Assembly: GCF_003074055.1 (NCBI RefSeq)
Contig: NZ_CP029043.1
Span: forward strand, 6,068,501-6,132,500
Direction: 5' to 3'
Length of the DNA stretch: 64,000 nt
Source of the DNA: Streptomyces nigra
Lineage (GTDB): Bacteria > Actinomycetota > Actinomycetes > Streptomycetales > Streptomycetaceae
The notes under the pieces are model-generated. The model did no database searches. It was not told the DNA's origin and saw nothing but the letters and a program-made list of their open reading frames with translations. Positions 8,046 through 16,889 of this stretch are shown piece after piece. How positions within the stretch are numbered: the stretch's first letter is position 1; every line of letters starts with the position of its first letter. A program made the translations under genes and the position numbers.

Positions 8046-9413
8046 GTGTCCGACGTCGAACTGGTGCTGCGCTCGACGCGCGTCATCACCCCGGAGGGGA
8101 CACGGCCCGCCTCGGTCGCCGTCGCCGCCGGAAAGATCACGGCCGTCCTCCCGTACGACGCCGGCGTCCCGTCCGGCGCCCGGCTGGAGGACCTCGGCGA
8201 CGACGTCCTGCTGCCCGGCCTCGTCGACACGCACGTCCACGTCAACGACCCCGGGCGCACCGAGTGGGAGGGGTTCTGGACCGCCACCCGCGCCGCGGCG
8301 GCCGGCGGCATCACCACCCTCGTCGACATGCCGCTCAACTCCCTCCCGCCCACCACGACCGTCGACCATCTGCGCGTCAAGCGGAAGACGGCCGCCGACA
8401 AGGCCCATGTCGACGTCGGCTTCTGGGGCGGCGCCCTGCCCGGCAACACCGGGGACCTGCGCCCGCTGCACGAGGCCGGGGTGTTCGGCTTCAAGGCGTT
8501 CCTGTCGCCGTCGGGCGTGGACGAGTTCCCGCACCTCGAACAGGACCAACTCGCCCGTTCCCTGACCGAGATCGCCTCCTTCGGCGGACTGCTCATCGTC
8601 CACGCCGAGGACCCGCACCACCTCGACGCCGCCCCGCAGCGGGGCGGCCCCCGGTACGCCGACTTCCTCGCCTCCCGACCCCGGGACGCCGAGGACACGG
8701 CGATCGCCCAATTGATCGACCAGGCCAGACGCCTCGACGCGCGCGTGCACGTGCTGCACCTGTCCTCCGCCGACGCGCTCCCGCTGATCGCCGAGGCCCG
8801 GCGGGACGGCGTACGGATCACCGTCGAGACCTGCCCGCACTACCTCACCCTGACCGCCGAGGAAGTCCCGGACGGCGCCAGCGAGTTCAAGTGCTGCCCG
8901 CCCATCCGCGAGGCCGCCAACCAGGACCTGCTGTGGCAGGCCCTCGCGGACGGCACCGTCGACTGCGTGGTGACCGACCACTCGCCGTCCACGGCCGACC
9001 TCAAGACCGACGACTTCGCCACCGCCTGGGGCGGTATCTCCGGTCTCCAGCTGAGCCTGGCCGCCGTATGGACGGAGGCACGCCGACGCGGCCACGGCCT
9101 GGAGGACGTGGTCCGCTGGATGTCCACCCGGACCGCCGGCCTGGTCGGCCTCGGCCAGAAGGGCGCCATCGAGGCCGGCCGCGACGCCGACTTCGCCGTG
9201 CTCGCCCCCGACGCGGCCTTCACCGTGGACCCGGCCGGCCTCCAGCACCGCAACCGTGTGACGGCGTACGCGGGCAGGACCCTGCACGGGGTCGTGCGCT
9301 CCACCTGGCTGCGCGGCGAACGCATCTACTCCGACGGCGAGTTCACCGACCCGAAGGGACGCCTCCTCACCCGGGCCGGCCGGCTCCCCACCGACGACGA
9401 AAGGCAGACCTGA
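8046..9413 (+). CDS. allB: Allantoinase
   Basis: A 455-residue cyclic amidohydrolase that opens the allantoin ring to allantoate. Metal ligands are visible: DTHVHV at 61-66, the probable carboxylated lysine K150 in GFKAFLS, HAED at 186-189, a histidine in HVLHLSS, and the catalytic aspartate in VTDHSPST. The start is GTG 8046 with AGAGAGGGG upstream. Allantoicase begins six bases after the stop, so the pair is an operon. Expression is probably controlled by the divergent allR product through the palindromes in the intergenic region. Confidence 0.95.
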   Translation: MSDVELVLRSTRVITPEGTRPASVAVAAGKITAVLPYDAGVPSGARLEDLGDDVLLPGLVDTHVHVNDPGRTEWEGFWTATRAAAAGGITTLVDMPLNSLPPTTTVDHLRVKRKTAADKAHVDVGFWGGALPGNTGDLRPLHEAGVFGFKAFLSPSGVDEFPHLEQDQLARSLTEIASFGGLLIVHAEDPHHLDAAPQRGGPRYADFLASRPRDAEDTAIAQLIDQARRLDARVHVLHLSSADALPLIAEARRDGVRITVETCPHYLTLTAEEVPDGASEFKCCPPIREAANQDLLWQALADGTVDCVVTDHSPSTADLKTDDFATAWGGISGLQLSLAAVWTEARRRGHGLEDVVRWMSTRTAGLVGLGQKGAIEAGRDADFAVLAPDAAFTVDPAGLQHRNRVTAYAGRTLHGVVRSTWLRGERIYSDGEFTDPKGRLLTRAGRLPTDDERQT

Positions 9414-9418
9414 TCACC

Positions 9419-10534
9419 GTGACGGCGATCCCCAGCTTCACCGGCGACGCACGCCCCTACGGCGGCGGCGACCCGTACGCGGACTACCGCACCGCCGACT
9501 TCGACTTCACCCGCCACGCCGATCTCGCCGACCGGCGGCTCGGCGCCGCCGTGATCGCCGCCAACGACGAGTTCTTCGCCCAACGAGAGAACCTTCTGCT
9601 GCCCGGGCGGGCCGAGTTCGACCCCGAGCACTTCGGCCACAAGGGCAAGATCATGGACGGCTGGGAGACCCGGCGGCGCCGCGGCGCCTCGGCCGAGCAC
9701 CCCTGGCCGACGGCCGAGGACCACGACTGGGCGCTGGTACGCCTCGGCGCGCCCGGCGTGATCCGCGGCATCGTCGTCGACACGGCCCACTTCCGCGGCA
9801 ACTACCCGCAGGCGGTGTCCGTCGAGGGCACCTCCGTGCCGGGGGCGCCGTCGCCCGGGCAGCTGCTCGGCGACGACGTGAAGTGGACGACGCTGGTGCC
9901 ACGCACCCCGGTCGGCGGTCACGCCGCGAACGGCTTCGCCGTCGCCGTCGAGCAGCGCTTCACCCACCTCCGGGTCAACCAGCACCCCGACGGCGGCATA
10001 GCCCGTCTGCGCGTGTACGGCGAGGTCGTGCCCGACCCCGCGTGGCTGGCGGCCCTCGGCACCTTCGACGTGGTCGCCCTGGAGAACGGCGGCCGGGTCG
10101 AGGACGCCTCGGACCTCTTCTACTCGCCCGCCACCAACACCATCCGGCCGGGCCGCTCCCGCAAGATGGACGACGGCTGGGAGACCCGCCGGCGCCGCGA
10201 CCGGGGTCACGACTGGATCCGCTACCGGCTGGCGGCCCAGGCCGAGATCCGGGCCGTCGAGATCGACACCGCGTATCTCAAGGGCAACAGCGCGGGCTGG
10301 GCGTCGGTGTCGGTCCGGGACGGCGAGAGCGGCGAGTGGATCGAGATCGTCCCGCGCACCCGCCTCCAGCCCGACACCGACCACCGCTTCGTCCTGCCGG
10401 CCCCGGCCGTCGGCACGCACGCACGCGTGGACATCTTCCCGGACGGCGGCATCTCCCGGCTGCGTCTGCACGGCTCGCCGACCGAGCAGGGCGCCGCGCA
10501 ACTGCGGGCCCGCCACCAGGAACTCGGCGGCTAG
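9419..10534 (+). CDS. alc: Allantoicase
   Basis: A 371-residue protein made of two repeated allantoicase domains; converts allantoate to ureidoglycolate and urea. The duplication is clear: KIMDGWETRRRR in the first half and KMDDGWETRRRR in the second, as well as DTAHFRGNYPQ and DTAYLKGNSAG, and PDGGIARLRVYG and PDGGISRLRLHG. GTG 9419 was chosen because VTAIPSFTGDA fits the family N-terminus and lies just after the allB stop; no ATG is available. The urea and ureidoglycolate products feed nitrogen metabolism and, through glyoxylate, malate synthase. The TAG stop is contained in the left end of a palindromic repeat. Confidence 0.95.
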   Translation: MTAIPSFTGDARPYGGGDPYADYRTADFDFTRHADLADRRLGAAVIAANDEFFAQRENLLLPGRAEFDPEHFGHKGKIMDGWETRRRRGASAEHPWPTAEDHDWALVRLGAPGVIRGIVVDTAHFRGNYPQAVSVEGTSVPGAPSPGQLLGDDVKWTTLVPRTPVGGHAANGFAVAVEQRFTHLRVNQHPDGGIARLRVYGEVVPDPAWLAALGTFDVVALENGGRVEDASDLFYSPATNTIRPGRSRKMDDGWETRRRRDRGHDWIRYRLAAQAEIRAVEIDTAYLKGNSAGWASVSVRDGESGEWIEIVPRTRLQPDTDHRFVLPAPAVGTHARVDIFPDGGISRLRLHGSPTEQGAAQLRARHQELGG

Positions 10535-10727
10535 GGTCTTTCGTTTGGATCAGGCCGGATCAGGGAGCGGGGTCCGGTGCGTGCTCTCGGCGCGCCGGAC
10601 GGGCTCCCGCGTACTGGTTGTACGCGGGTGGCCGGCCGGTGCGGCGAGTGGGGGTCCCCCCTGCTCGAAGAGCTTGGGGGAGTGCCGGCCGTCGAACGGC
10701 AGGCGGGACTTTGCGGACACGGCCCAG
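10531..10727. repeat. Palindromic intergenic repeat, mosaic of families A and B
   Basis: The left end CTAGGGTCTTTCGTTTGG and the next 50 bases match the family B arm at 3890-3940 (inverted), while the right part from about 10640 to GGACTTTGCGGACACGGCC is the inverted left half of the family A element at 3612. The upstream TAG stop is part of the element. An intervening CCCGCGTACTGGTTGTACGCGGG hairpin is shared with the copy at 55420. Confidence 0.8.
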
Positions 10728-10735
10728 GGAACGGT

Positions 10736-10778
10736 CTCGCCCCGCGGCCGTGGTGCTGTGGGGGGTCCGCGGGGCGAG
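10736..10778. terminator. Strong hairpin, probable terminator
   Basis: CTCGCCCCGCGG (10736-10747) and CCGCGGGGCGAG (10767-10778) form a perfect 12-base-pair stem with a 19-base loop. It lies between the convergent allantoicase and RNase genes and could terminate both. There is no U-tract, which is usual in this GC range. Confidence 0.65.
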
Positions 10779-10805
10779 CGATCGGTGGTGCCTTGCCGTC
10801 AGGCG

Positions 10806-11192
10806 TCAGCAGCCGTGGTCGATCAGGTCGAAGGACGCGTAGTGGTCGGCCGTGTAGTAGTCCTCCTGCGGCTCCTCACCGGTGACGATGCGCCGCGCGC
10901 CCCGGGTGTCGGAGCCCGGCGTGATCACCGTGTACTCGTGGTAGTAGCCGGTCGACTGGCTCGGCAGGATGCCTTCCCGGTTCTGGAAGACGGTGCCGTC
11001 CTGTTCGAAGGGGAAGGGGCCACCCTGTTCGATGAGGTCCAGGGTGTCGTGGGCCTGCGAGGGCAGGGCGCTCTGGCAGATGCTCCCGACCGCCGCCGCC
11101 GCGGGAGTGGCGGACACCGTGCCGCCCACGAGGAGGGCGGACAGCAGCGCCGCCGCGGAGCCGATGCGTGTGAGGTGTGGGGGGAATCTCAT
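10806..11192 (-). CDS. Secreted guanyl-specific ribonuclease (RNase Sa type)
   Basis: A 128-residue precursor with a signal peptide of about 33 residues (basic start, hydrophobic core, SATPAAAA cleavage region) and a mature domain of about 95 residues very close to Streptomyces aureofaciens RNase Sa. The catalytic glutamate is in YYHEYTVITPG, the arginine in ARRIVTG, and the histidine in TADHYASF. Two cysteines, ICQSALP and the final DHGC, would form the single disulfide. It cleaves RNA 3' to guanosine outside the cell. No barstar-like inhibitor gene is adjacent. Confidence 0.93.
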   Translation of the reverse strand: MRFPPHLTRIGSAAALLSALLVGGTVSATPAAAAVGSICQSALPSQAHDTLDLIEQGGPFPFEQDGTVFQNREGILPSQSTGYYHEYTVITPGSDTRGARRIVTGEEPQEDYYTADHYASFDLIDHGC

Positions 11193-11299
11193 GGCCGTAT
11201 GATGACGCGCGTAGAAGATGGCATGTCAACGTCAACCTCGCGGTTCTCCGCCGGATGTCCCCTCAATTTTCACGCCGTTGCCATCGGCGCGCGAGGCGG

Positions 11300-11500
11300 T
11301 CAGCCGGACTCCCGGCCCTCCGCCACCGCGAACAGCGCGATCGCCAGCACCACCAGGGCCACACTCGCGTAGATCTCGTAACCGTCGAGGAACCCGACGC
11401 GCTGCACCAGACCCCAGTGCCAGTCGGTGAACTCGTGGACCAGACCCATGACGCCCTGGACGAGACAGATGAACCCCAGGAACTCCAGCAACTGCTTCAT
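11300..11500 (-). CDS. Small two-helix membrane protein, unknown function
   Basis: A 66-residue protein starting at ATG 11500. It has two hydrophobic stretches, LLEFLGFICLVQGVMGLVHEF (about residues 4-24) and IYASVALVVLAIALFAVAEG (about 44-63), joined by a polar loop with DWHWGLVQ. No family function is known to me. The coding sequence hides in the end of a long open antisense frame, but its codon use, start and compact size suggest that it is real. It is divergent from the histidine kinase gene at 11678. Confidence 0.7.
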   Translation of the reverse strand: MKQLLEFLGFICLVQGVMGLVHEFTDWHWGLVQRVGFLDGYEIYASVALVVLAIALFAVAEGRESG

Positions 11501-11677
11501 GCCCCGACTCTCGCCGCCCGGGCAGCCCGCGCCCATCGGCCACCGGGCGCGGACGGGACGGCCGAAGTCGACGGTCCGGGCGGTCCGATGCCACCAAAGT
11601 CTGCGGTGCCGCGACTTTGGTCGGTGATGCCCTCGCCGAAGCCCGGCGGGACCGTGCGCTGCGTAGATTTGTCGACC

Positions 11678-12922
11678 GTGAACCCCGATACGCAACAGCC
11701 CGCACCGCAGCTCCTCGTGGGGCGGCGCTGGCTGCTGCCCTCCGCCCTGGCGAAGGAGTTCGACCTCGACCCCGAACGCCCCGGCCGGCCCCGGCGCACG
11801 GCCCGCGACTGGGTGGTCGACTTCGGCTGCTTCCTGCTGGCCGTGTTCCTCGGCCTGGTCACCGCGGACACCGTGGCACGGGAGGACATCCCGAGCGGCC
11901 TCGCCGCCGCCGACCAGCTGATCGGCGCCCTGGCCTGCGCCGCCGTATGGCTCCGGCGCCGCTGGCCGCTCGGGCTCGCCATCGCGATGGTCCCCGTGTG
12001 CTTCGTGTCGAACACCGCGGGCGGCGCCGGCATCGTCGCCCTGTTCACCCTCGCCGTGCACCGGCCCTTCCGGTACGTGGCCTGGGTCGCCGGCGCGTCG
12101 GTGGCGCTGAGCCCGCTGTACTTCTGGCTGCGCCCCGACCCCGACCTGCCGTTCGCCCCGGCCGTCATCCTGGTCGTGGTCCTCACGGGTGCCGTCGTCG
12201 GCTGGGGCATGTTCGTCCGGTCCAAGCGGCAGCTCATGGTGAGCCTGCGCGACCGTGCGCGGCGCGCCGAGACGGAGGCCCGGCTGCGCGCCGAGCAGGC
12301 GCAGCGCCTGGCCCGCGAGGCCATCGCCCGCGAGATGCACGACGTCCTCGCGCACCGGCTGACCCTGCTCAGCGTGCACGCGGGCGCGCTGGAGTTCCGC
12401 CCGGACGCACCCCGCGACGAGATCCAGCGGGCGGCCGGCGTCATCCGGGAGAGCGCCCACGAAGCACTGCAGGACCTGCGCGAGATCATCGGCGTCCTGC
12501 GGGCCGGCGAGTCCGACGACTCCGGGCGGCCCCAGCCGACGCTCGCCGCGTTGGAAGGCCTGGTCGCCGAGTGCCGCGAGGCCGGTATGAAGGTCACCCT
12601 CGACCAGCGCGTGCCCGACCGGGCCGCCGTACCGGCCTCCGTGGGCCGCACCGCCTACCGCATCGTCCAGGAGGGGCTGACGAACGCCCGCAAGCACGCC
12701 CCGGGCACCGAGGTCACGGTGACGGTCACCGGCGCGCCCGGCGAGGGCCTGACGGTGGCGGTGCGCAACGGGGCGCCCCAGGGGGAGGTGCCGCCCGTGC
12801 CCGGCTCCGGCCAGGGACTCATCGGGCTGCGCGAGCGTGCGACGCTGGCGGGCGGGCGGCTCGAGCACGGGCCCGCCGCCGACGGGGGGTTCGGCATCCG
12901 GGCCTGGCTGCCGTGGGGGTGA
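11678..12922 (+). CDS. Sensor histidine kinase (HisKA_3 type)
   Basis: A 414-residue histidine kinase. Hydrophobic segments between residues 45 and 180 make about five membrane helices; REMHDVLAHRLTLLSVHAG holds the phosphoacceptor histidine near residue 221; the HATPase_c domain has VQEGLTNARKHAP and GSGQGLIGLRERATLAGG. GTG 11678 is my start: TAGATT lies eight bases upstream and would place the transcription start at or close to the GTG, so the mRNA may be leaderless. A longer upstream reading is possible but has no membrane or sensor motif. The response regulator follows 70 bases later. Confidence 0.9.
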   Translation: MNPDTQQPAPQLLVGRRWLLPSALAKEFDLDPERPGRPRRTARDWVVDFGCFLLAVFLGLVTADTVAREDIPSGLAAADQLIGALACAAVWLRRRWPLGLAIAMVPVCFVSNTAGGAGIVALFTLAVHRPFRYVAWVAGASVALSPLYFWLRPDPDLPFAPAVILVVVLTGAVVGWGMFVRSKRQLMVSLRDRARRAETEARLRAEQAQRLAREAIAREMHDVLAHRLTLLSVHAGALEFRPDAPRDEIQRAAGVIRESAHEALQDLREIIGVLRAGESDDSGRPQPTLAALEGLVAECREAGMKVTLDQRVPDRAAVPASVGRTAYRIVQEGLTNARKHAPGTEVTVTVTGAPGEGLTVAVRNGAPQGEVPPVPGSGQGLIGLRERATLAGGRLEHGPAADGGFGIRAWLPWG

Positions 12923-12992
12923 ACCCGGGTGTCCCGGACCTCCGGGACCGGCCCGCTCCCGCGCACCGGACGACCGTGATTACGTGAGGGCC

Positions 12993-13673
12993 ATGACTGC
13001 CATCAGACTGCTTCTCGTCGACGACGACCCGCTGGTCCGGGCCGGGCTGTCCCTCATGCTGGGCGGCGCCGACGACATCGAGATCGTCGGCGAGGCCGCC
13101 GACGGCGCAGACGTCGGACCGCTGGCCGACCGCACCCGGCCCGACGTCGTCCTGATGGACATCCGTATGCCCGGCGTCGACGGCCTCACCGCCACGGAAC
13201 GGCTGCGCGCCCGGCAGGACCCGCCGCAGGTCGTGCTGCTGACCACGTTCCACGCCGACGAGCAGGTGCTGCGCGCCCTGCGCGCCGGGGCCGCCGGGTT
13301 CGTGCTGAAGGACACCCCGCCCGCCGAGATCGTCGACGCGGTGCGCAGGGTGGCCGCCGGTGACCCCGTCCTGTCGCCCACCGTGACCCGGCAGCTGATG
13401 GACCACGCCGCCGGTACGGCAGCCGACACCCGCCGCGCCCACGCGCGCGAGCGGCTGACCGCCCTCAACGACCGTGAGCGCGAGGTCGCCGTCGCCGTCG
13501 GCCGGGGCCTGTCCAACGCCGAGATCGCCGGGGAGCTGTACATGAGCGTCGCGACCGTGAAGACCCACGTGTCCCGCGTCCTGGCCAAGCTGGACCTCAA
13601 CAACCGGGTGCAGATCGCGCTGCTGGTGTACGACGCGGGACTCCTGGAGGAGGTCGACGGCGTCAACGACTAG
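12993..13673 (+). CDS. NarL/FixJ-family response regulator
   Basis: A 226-residue regulator partnered with the preceding kinase. The receiver has the acidic cluster VDDDP at 9-13, the phosphoacceptor D56 in VVLMDIRMPG and the lysine in FVLKDTP. The LuxR-type DNA-binding domain is LNDREREVAVAVGRGLSNAEIAGELYMSVATVKTHVSRVLAKLDLNN. ATG 12993 follows GTGAGGG. The gene is convergent with the oxidoreductase, with nine bases between the stop codons. The regulon is unknown. Confidence 0.93.
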   Translation: MTAIRLLLVDDDPLVRAGLSLMLGGADDIEIVGEAADGADVGPLADRTRPDVVLMDIRMPGVDGLTATERLRARQDPPQVVLLTTFHADEQVLRALRAGAAGFVLKDTPPAEIVDAVRRVAAGDPVLSPTVTRQLMDHAAGTAADTRRAHARERLTALNDREREVAVAVGRGLSNAEIAGELYMSVATVKTHVSRVLAKLDLNNRVQIALLVYDAGLLEEVDGVND

Positions 13674-13682
13674 AGGGGTGTC

Positions 13683-14705
13683 TCACAGGGCCGCGGTCGT
13701 CGTTCCGCCCGGGAGTTCGCCGAGGGCCACCGGTCTTCGGTCGCGCCGGGACAGCTCGCACGCCTCGGAGATCCGCAGCGCCTGCAGCGCCTCCCGCCCG
13801 TCGCAGGGGTTGGCCCGCTCGCCGCGCACGACCTCGACGAAGGCGTTCAGCTCGGCCTCGTAGGCCGGGCCGAACCGCTCCAGGAACCCGGTCCACGGCT
13901 TGTCCGCGGCGGGCGGCCCGGTCGGCTCGGTGGACGCGATCGGCGTACGGTCGTCCAGGCCGACCACGACCTGGTCCAGCTCGCCGGCCAGCTCCATGCG
14001 CACGTCGTACCCGGCGCCGTTCAGCCGGGTCGCCGTGGCCGTGGCCAGGGTGCCGTCCTCCAGCGTCAGCACCGCCGCCGCCGTGTCCACGTCGCCCGCC
14101 TCGCGGAACATCGCGGGCCCGGCGTCCGAACCGGCCGCGTACACGTCCACGACCTCCCGCCCGGTCACCCAGCGCAGCATGTCGAAGTCGTGGATCAGCG
14201 TGTCCCGGTAGAGCCCGCCCGACAGCGGCAGCCACGCGGCGGGCGGCGGCGCCTGGTCGCTGGTGAGGGCCCGCACGGTGTGCAGCCGCCCCAGCCGGCC
14301 GGACCGCACCGCCTCCCGCGCCCCGGCGTACCCGGCGTCGAACCGGCGCTGGAACCCCATCTGCAGAATCGTCCCGGCCGTCTCCACCTCGGCGATGGCC
14401 TGCAGCGTCCCCGGCAGATCGAGCGCGATCGGCTTCTCGCAGAACACCGGCAGACCCGACCGGGCCGCTCGCCCGATCAGCTCGGCGTGCGCGGAGGTCG
14501 CCGTGGTGATCACCACCGCGTCCACACCCCACCGGAAGATCTCGTCCATGCCCGGCGCCGCCGTCTCGCCGAGCCGGTGGGCCAGCTCCTGGGCGCGTGA
14601 CGGATTCGCGTCCGTGAGGATCAGCGACCCGACGTCACGATGGCGACTGAGCGTGTTCGCGTGGATGGTGCCGATGCGGCCCGTCCCGATGACCCCGATG
14701 CGCAT
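13683..14705 (-). CDS. Gfo/Idh/MocA-family oxidoreductase
   Basis: A 340-residue NAD(P)-dependent dehydrogenase of the inositol 2-dehydrogenase/glucose-fructose oxidoreductase family. The Rossmann motif GVIGTGRIG is at residues 4-12, the conserved EKPIALD with the catalytic lysine near 97, and the substrate-side IHDFDMLRWV near 183. The start ATG 14705 is supported by the beginning of the Rossmann strand. It is divergent from a GntR regulator, and the intergenic palindromes suggest control by it. The best guess is oxidation of myo-inositol or a related sugar; other iol genes are not in the window. Confidence 0.88.
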   Translation of the reverse strand: MRIGVIGTGRIGTIHANTLSRHRDVGSLILTDANPSRAQELAHRLGETAAPGMDEIFRWGVDAVVITTATSAHAELIGRAARSGLPVFCEKPIALDLPGTLQAIAEVETAGTILQMGFQRRFDAGYAGAREAVRSGRLGRLHTVRALTSDQAPPPAAWLPLSGGLYRDTLIHDFDMLRWVTGREVVDVYAAGSDAGPAMFREAGDVDTAAAVLTLEDGTLATATATRLNGAGYDVRMELAGELDQVVVGLDDRTPIASTEPTGPPAADKPWTGFLERFGPAYEAELNAFVEVVRGERANPCDGREALQALRISEACELSRRDRRPVALGELPGGTTTAAL

Positions 14706-14735
14706 GGAAACAAAGTGCGGGTTCGGTGTGGACGC

Positions 14736-14758
14736 TGTCAATGACAATGTCCGGACAA
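14736..14758. promoter_or_regulatory. Operator candidates between oxidoreductase and GntR genes
   Basis: Two adjoining perfect palindromes: TGTCAATGACA (14736-14746) and TGTCCGGACA (14748-14757), the second embedded in CAATGTCCGGACAA. The same core, CAATGTCAGGACAA, recurs at 15593-15606 before the ROK kinase gene. The TGTC/GACA half-sites fit the GT-N-AC type of GntR/HutC-family operators. Confidence 0.65.
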
Positions 14759-14807
14759 TCGAACTACACAACTTCCCGTCAATGGGCCGTAGAGCTACAG
14801 TCGGGCC

Positions 14808-15572
14808 GTGCCGAAACCAGAAGTGGACCCGACCGTGGAACTCGAGCTGAGCGTGGACCGGAGCAGTCCGGTGCCCCTGTACTTCCAGCTGTCGCAGCAG
14901 CTCGAGGCCGCCATCGAGCACGGAGCGCTCACGCCCGGCAGCCTGCTCGGCAACGAGATCGAACTCGCCGCGCGCCTCGGTCTGTCCCGTCCCACCGTCC
15001 GCCAGGCCATCCAGTCCCTGGTCGACAAGGGGCTGCTGGTGCGCCGCCGCGGCGTCGGCACCCAGGTCGTGCACAGTCAGGTCAAGCGCCCGCTGGAGCT
15101 CAGCAGCCTCTACGACGACCTGGAGTCGGCGGGGCAGCGTCCCGCGACCAGCGTCCTCGTCAACACCATGGTCCCCGCGTCCGCCGAGGTCGCCGCCGCC
15201 CTGGGGGTCCCCGAGGGCGGCGATGTGCACCGGATCGAACGGCTGCGCCTCGCGCACGGCGAACCGATGGCCCACCTGTGCAACTTCCTGCCGCCCGGCC
15301 TGCTGGACCTGGACACCGAGCAACTGGAGGCCACCGGCCTGTACCGGCTGATGCGCGCCGCCGGGATCACCCTGCACAGCGCCCGGCAGACCATCGGGGC
15401 CCGCGCCGCCACCGCCGCCGAGGCCGACCGCCTTGCCGAGAAGGAGGGCGCCCCGCTCCTCACGATGCAGCGGGTGACGTTCGACGACACCGGCCGCGCG
15501 ATCGAGTACGGCACCCACACCTACCGGCCGAGCCGCTACTCGTTCGAGTTCCAGCTCCTCGTACGGTCCTGA
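14808..15572 (+). CDS. GntR-family (HutC/UTRA) transcriptional regulator
   Basis: A 254-residue regulator. The N-terminal winged helix has PLYFQLSQQLEAAIEHGAL followed by ELAARLGLSRPTVRQAIQSLVDKGLLVRRRGVGTQV (about residues 48-83), and the C-terminal part is a UTRA effector domain (GLYRLMRAAGI, IGARAATAAEADRLAEKEG, YEYGTHTYRPSRY-like end). GTG 14808 is the start. It probably represses the divergent oxidoreductase and the downstream ROK kinase through the TGTC-GACA palindromes, and responds to a sugar or sugar phosphate. The ligand is not evident. Confidence 0.9.
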   Translation: MPKPEVDPTVELELSVDRSSPVPLYFQLSQQLEAAIEHGALTPGSLLGNEIELAARLGLSRPTVRQAIQSLVDKGLLVRRRGVGTQVVHSQVKRPLELSSLYDDLESAGQRPATSVLVNTMVPASAEVAAALGVPEGGDVHRIERLRLAHGEPMAHLCNFLPPGLLDLDTEQLEATGLYRLMRAAGITLHSARQTIGARAATAAEADRLAEKEGAPLLTMQRVTFDDTGRAIEYGTHTYRPSRYSFEFQLLVRS

Positions 15573-15592
15573 CCGGACCGGCCGGTACGTAG

Positions 15593-15606
15593 CAATGTCA
15601 GGACAA
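15593..15606. promoter_or_regulatory. Second TGTCAGGACA operator candidate
   Basis: CAATGTCAGGACAA matches the CAATGTCCGGACAA site at 14745-14758 in 13 of 14 positions. It lies about 135 bases before the ROK kinase start and about 20 bases after the GntR stop, which suggests that the kinase belongs to the same regulon. Confidence 0.6.
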
Positions 15607-15740
15607 ATGGGCGGCCGCTTCGAGTGCGCCGGCGCCCGCCTCCCGCTGCACATTCCCGCCCGATCCCGGCCACTCGCGGCAACCGTCCCATTGTTCCCCC
15701 GCTCGGCACCCCGAGTGAGCGTGCGGCAGAATCGGGCCTG

Positions 15741-16889
15741 ATGAGCACCTACCGCGACTTCACCGCACCGATCGGCTCCCGCCGGGCTCCCGTTCTGCGA
15801 ACGGTCGGCTCCAGAGAGCGCCGCTCGCATCTGTCGGCTCCCCGCGTGCCCACCGTGGGCATCGACATCGGCGGCACCAAGGTGATGGCGGGCGTCGTGG
15901 ACGCGGACGGCAACATCCTGGAGAAGCTCCGCACGGAGACGCCGGACAAGTCCAAGAGCCCGAAGGTCGTCGAGGACACGATCGTGGAGCTGGTCCTGGA
16001 CCTCTCCGACCGCCACGACGTGCACGCCGTCGGCATCGGCGCGGCCGGCTGGGTCGACGCCGACCGCAACCGCGTCCTGTTCGCCCCCCATCTGTCGTGG
16101 CGCAACGAACCGCTGCGCGACCGTCTCGCGGGCCGCCTCGCCGTGCCCGTCCTGGTCGACAACGACGCCAACTCCGCCGCCTGGGCCGAGTGGCGCTTCG
16201 GCGCCGGACGCGGCGAGGACCACCTCGTCATGATCACCCTCGGCACCGGCATCGGCGGCGCGATCCTGGAGGACGGGCAGGTCAAGCGCGGCAAGTACGG
16301 CGTCGCCGGAGAGTTCGGCCATATGCAGGTCGTGCCCGGCGGCCACCGCTGCCCCTGCGGCAACCGCGGCTGCTGGGAGCAGTACAGCTCGGGCAACGCG
16401 CTCGTCCGCGAGGCCCGCGAGCTGGCCGCCGCCGACTCCCCGGTGGCGTACGGGATCATCGAGCACGTCAAGGGCCAGATCTCCGACATCACCGGCCCGA
16501 TGATCACCGAGCTCGCCCGCGAGGGCGACGCCATGTGCATCGAACTGCTCCAGGACATCGGCCAGTGGCTCGGCGTCGGCATCGCCAACCTGGCCGCCGC
16601 CCTCGACCCCTCCTGCTTCGTCATCGGAGGCGGTGTCTCCGCCGCCGACGACCTGCTCATCGGCCCCGCGCGCGACGCCTTCAAACGCCAGCTCACCGGC
16701 CGCGGCTACCGCCCCGAGGCCCGTATCGCCCGCGCCCAGCTCGGCCCCGAGGCCGGCATGGTCGGTGCCGCCGACCTGGCCCGCCTGGTCGCCCGGCGCT
16801 TCCGCCGCGCCAACCGGCGCCGCGTCGAGCGCTACGAGCGGTACGCGCGCTTCACGGAGTCCCGCCGGACCTCGCAGGGGTCGGCGTGA
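15741..16889 (+). CDS. ROK-family sugar kinase
   Basis: A 382-residue ROK protein of the glucokinase-like kinase type. After about 35 variable residues the ATP-binding DIGGTKVMAGV appears, followed by DNDANSAAWAEWRFGAG with the catalytic aspartate, the ROK signature GVAGEFGHMQVVPGG, and the zinc ligands in CPCGNRGCWE. There is no N-terminal helix-turn-helix, so it is a kinase and not a ROK repressor. ATG 15741 is preceded by CAGAAT, perhaps a -10 box of a nearly leaderless mRNA. The C-terminal 40 residues are very arginine-rich. It overlaps the next gene by GTGA and probably phosphorylates the sugar handled by this locus. Confidence 0.9.
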   Translation: MSTYRDFTAPIGSRRAPVLRTVGSRERRSHLSAPRVPTVGIDIGGTKVMAGVVDADGNILEKLRTETPDKSKSPKVVEDTIVELVLDLSDRHDVHAVGIGAAGWVDADRNRVLFAPHLSWRNEPLRDRLAGRLAVPVLVDNDANSAAWAEWRFGAGRGEDHLVMITLGTGIGGAILEDGQVKRGKYGVAGEFGHMQVVPGGHRCPCGNRGCWEQYSSGNALVREARELAAADSPVAYGIIEHVKGQISDITGPMITELAREGDAMCIELLQDIGQWLGVGIANLAAALDPSCFVIGGGVSAADDLLIGPARDAFKRQLTGRGYRPEARIARAQLGPEAGMVGAADLARLVARRFRRANRRRVERYERYARFTESRRTSQGSA

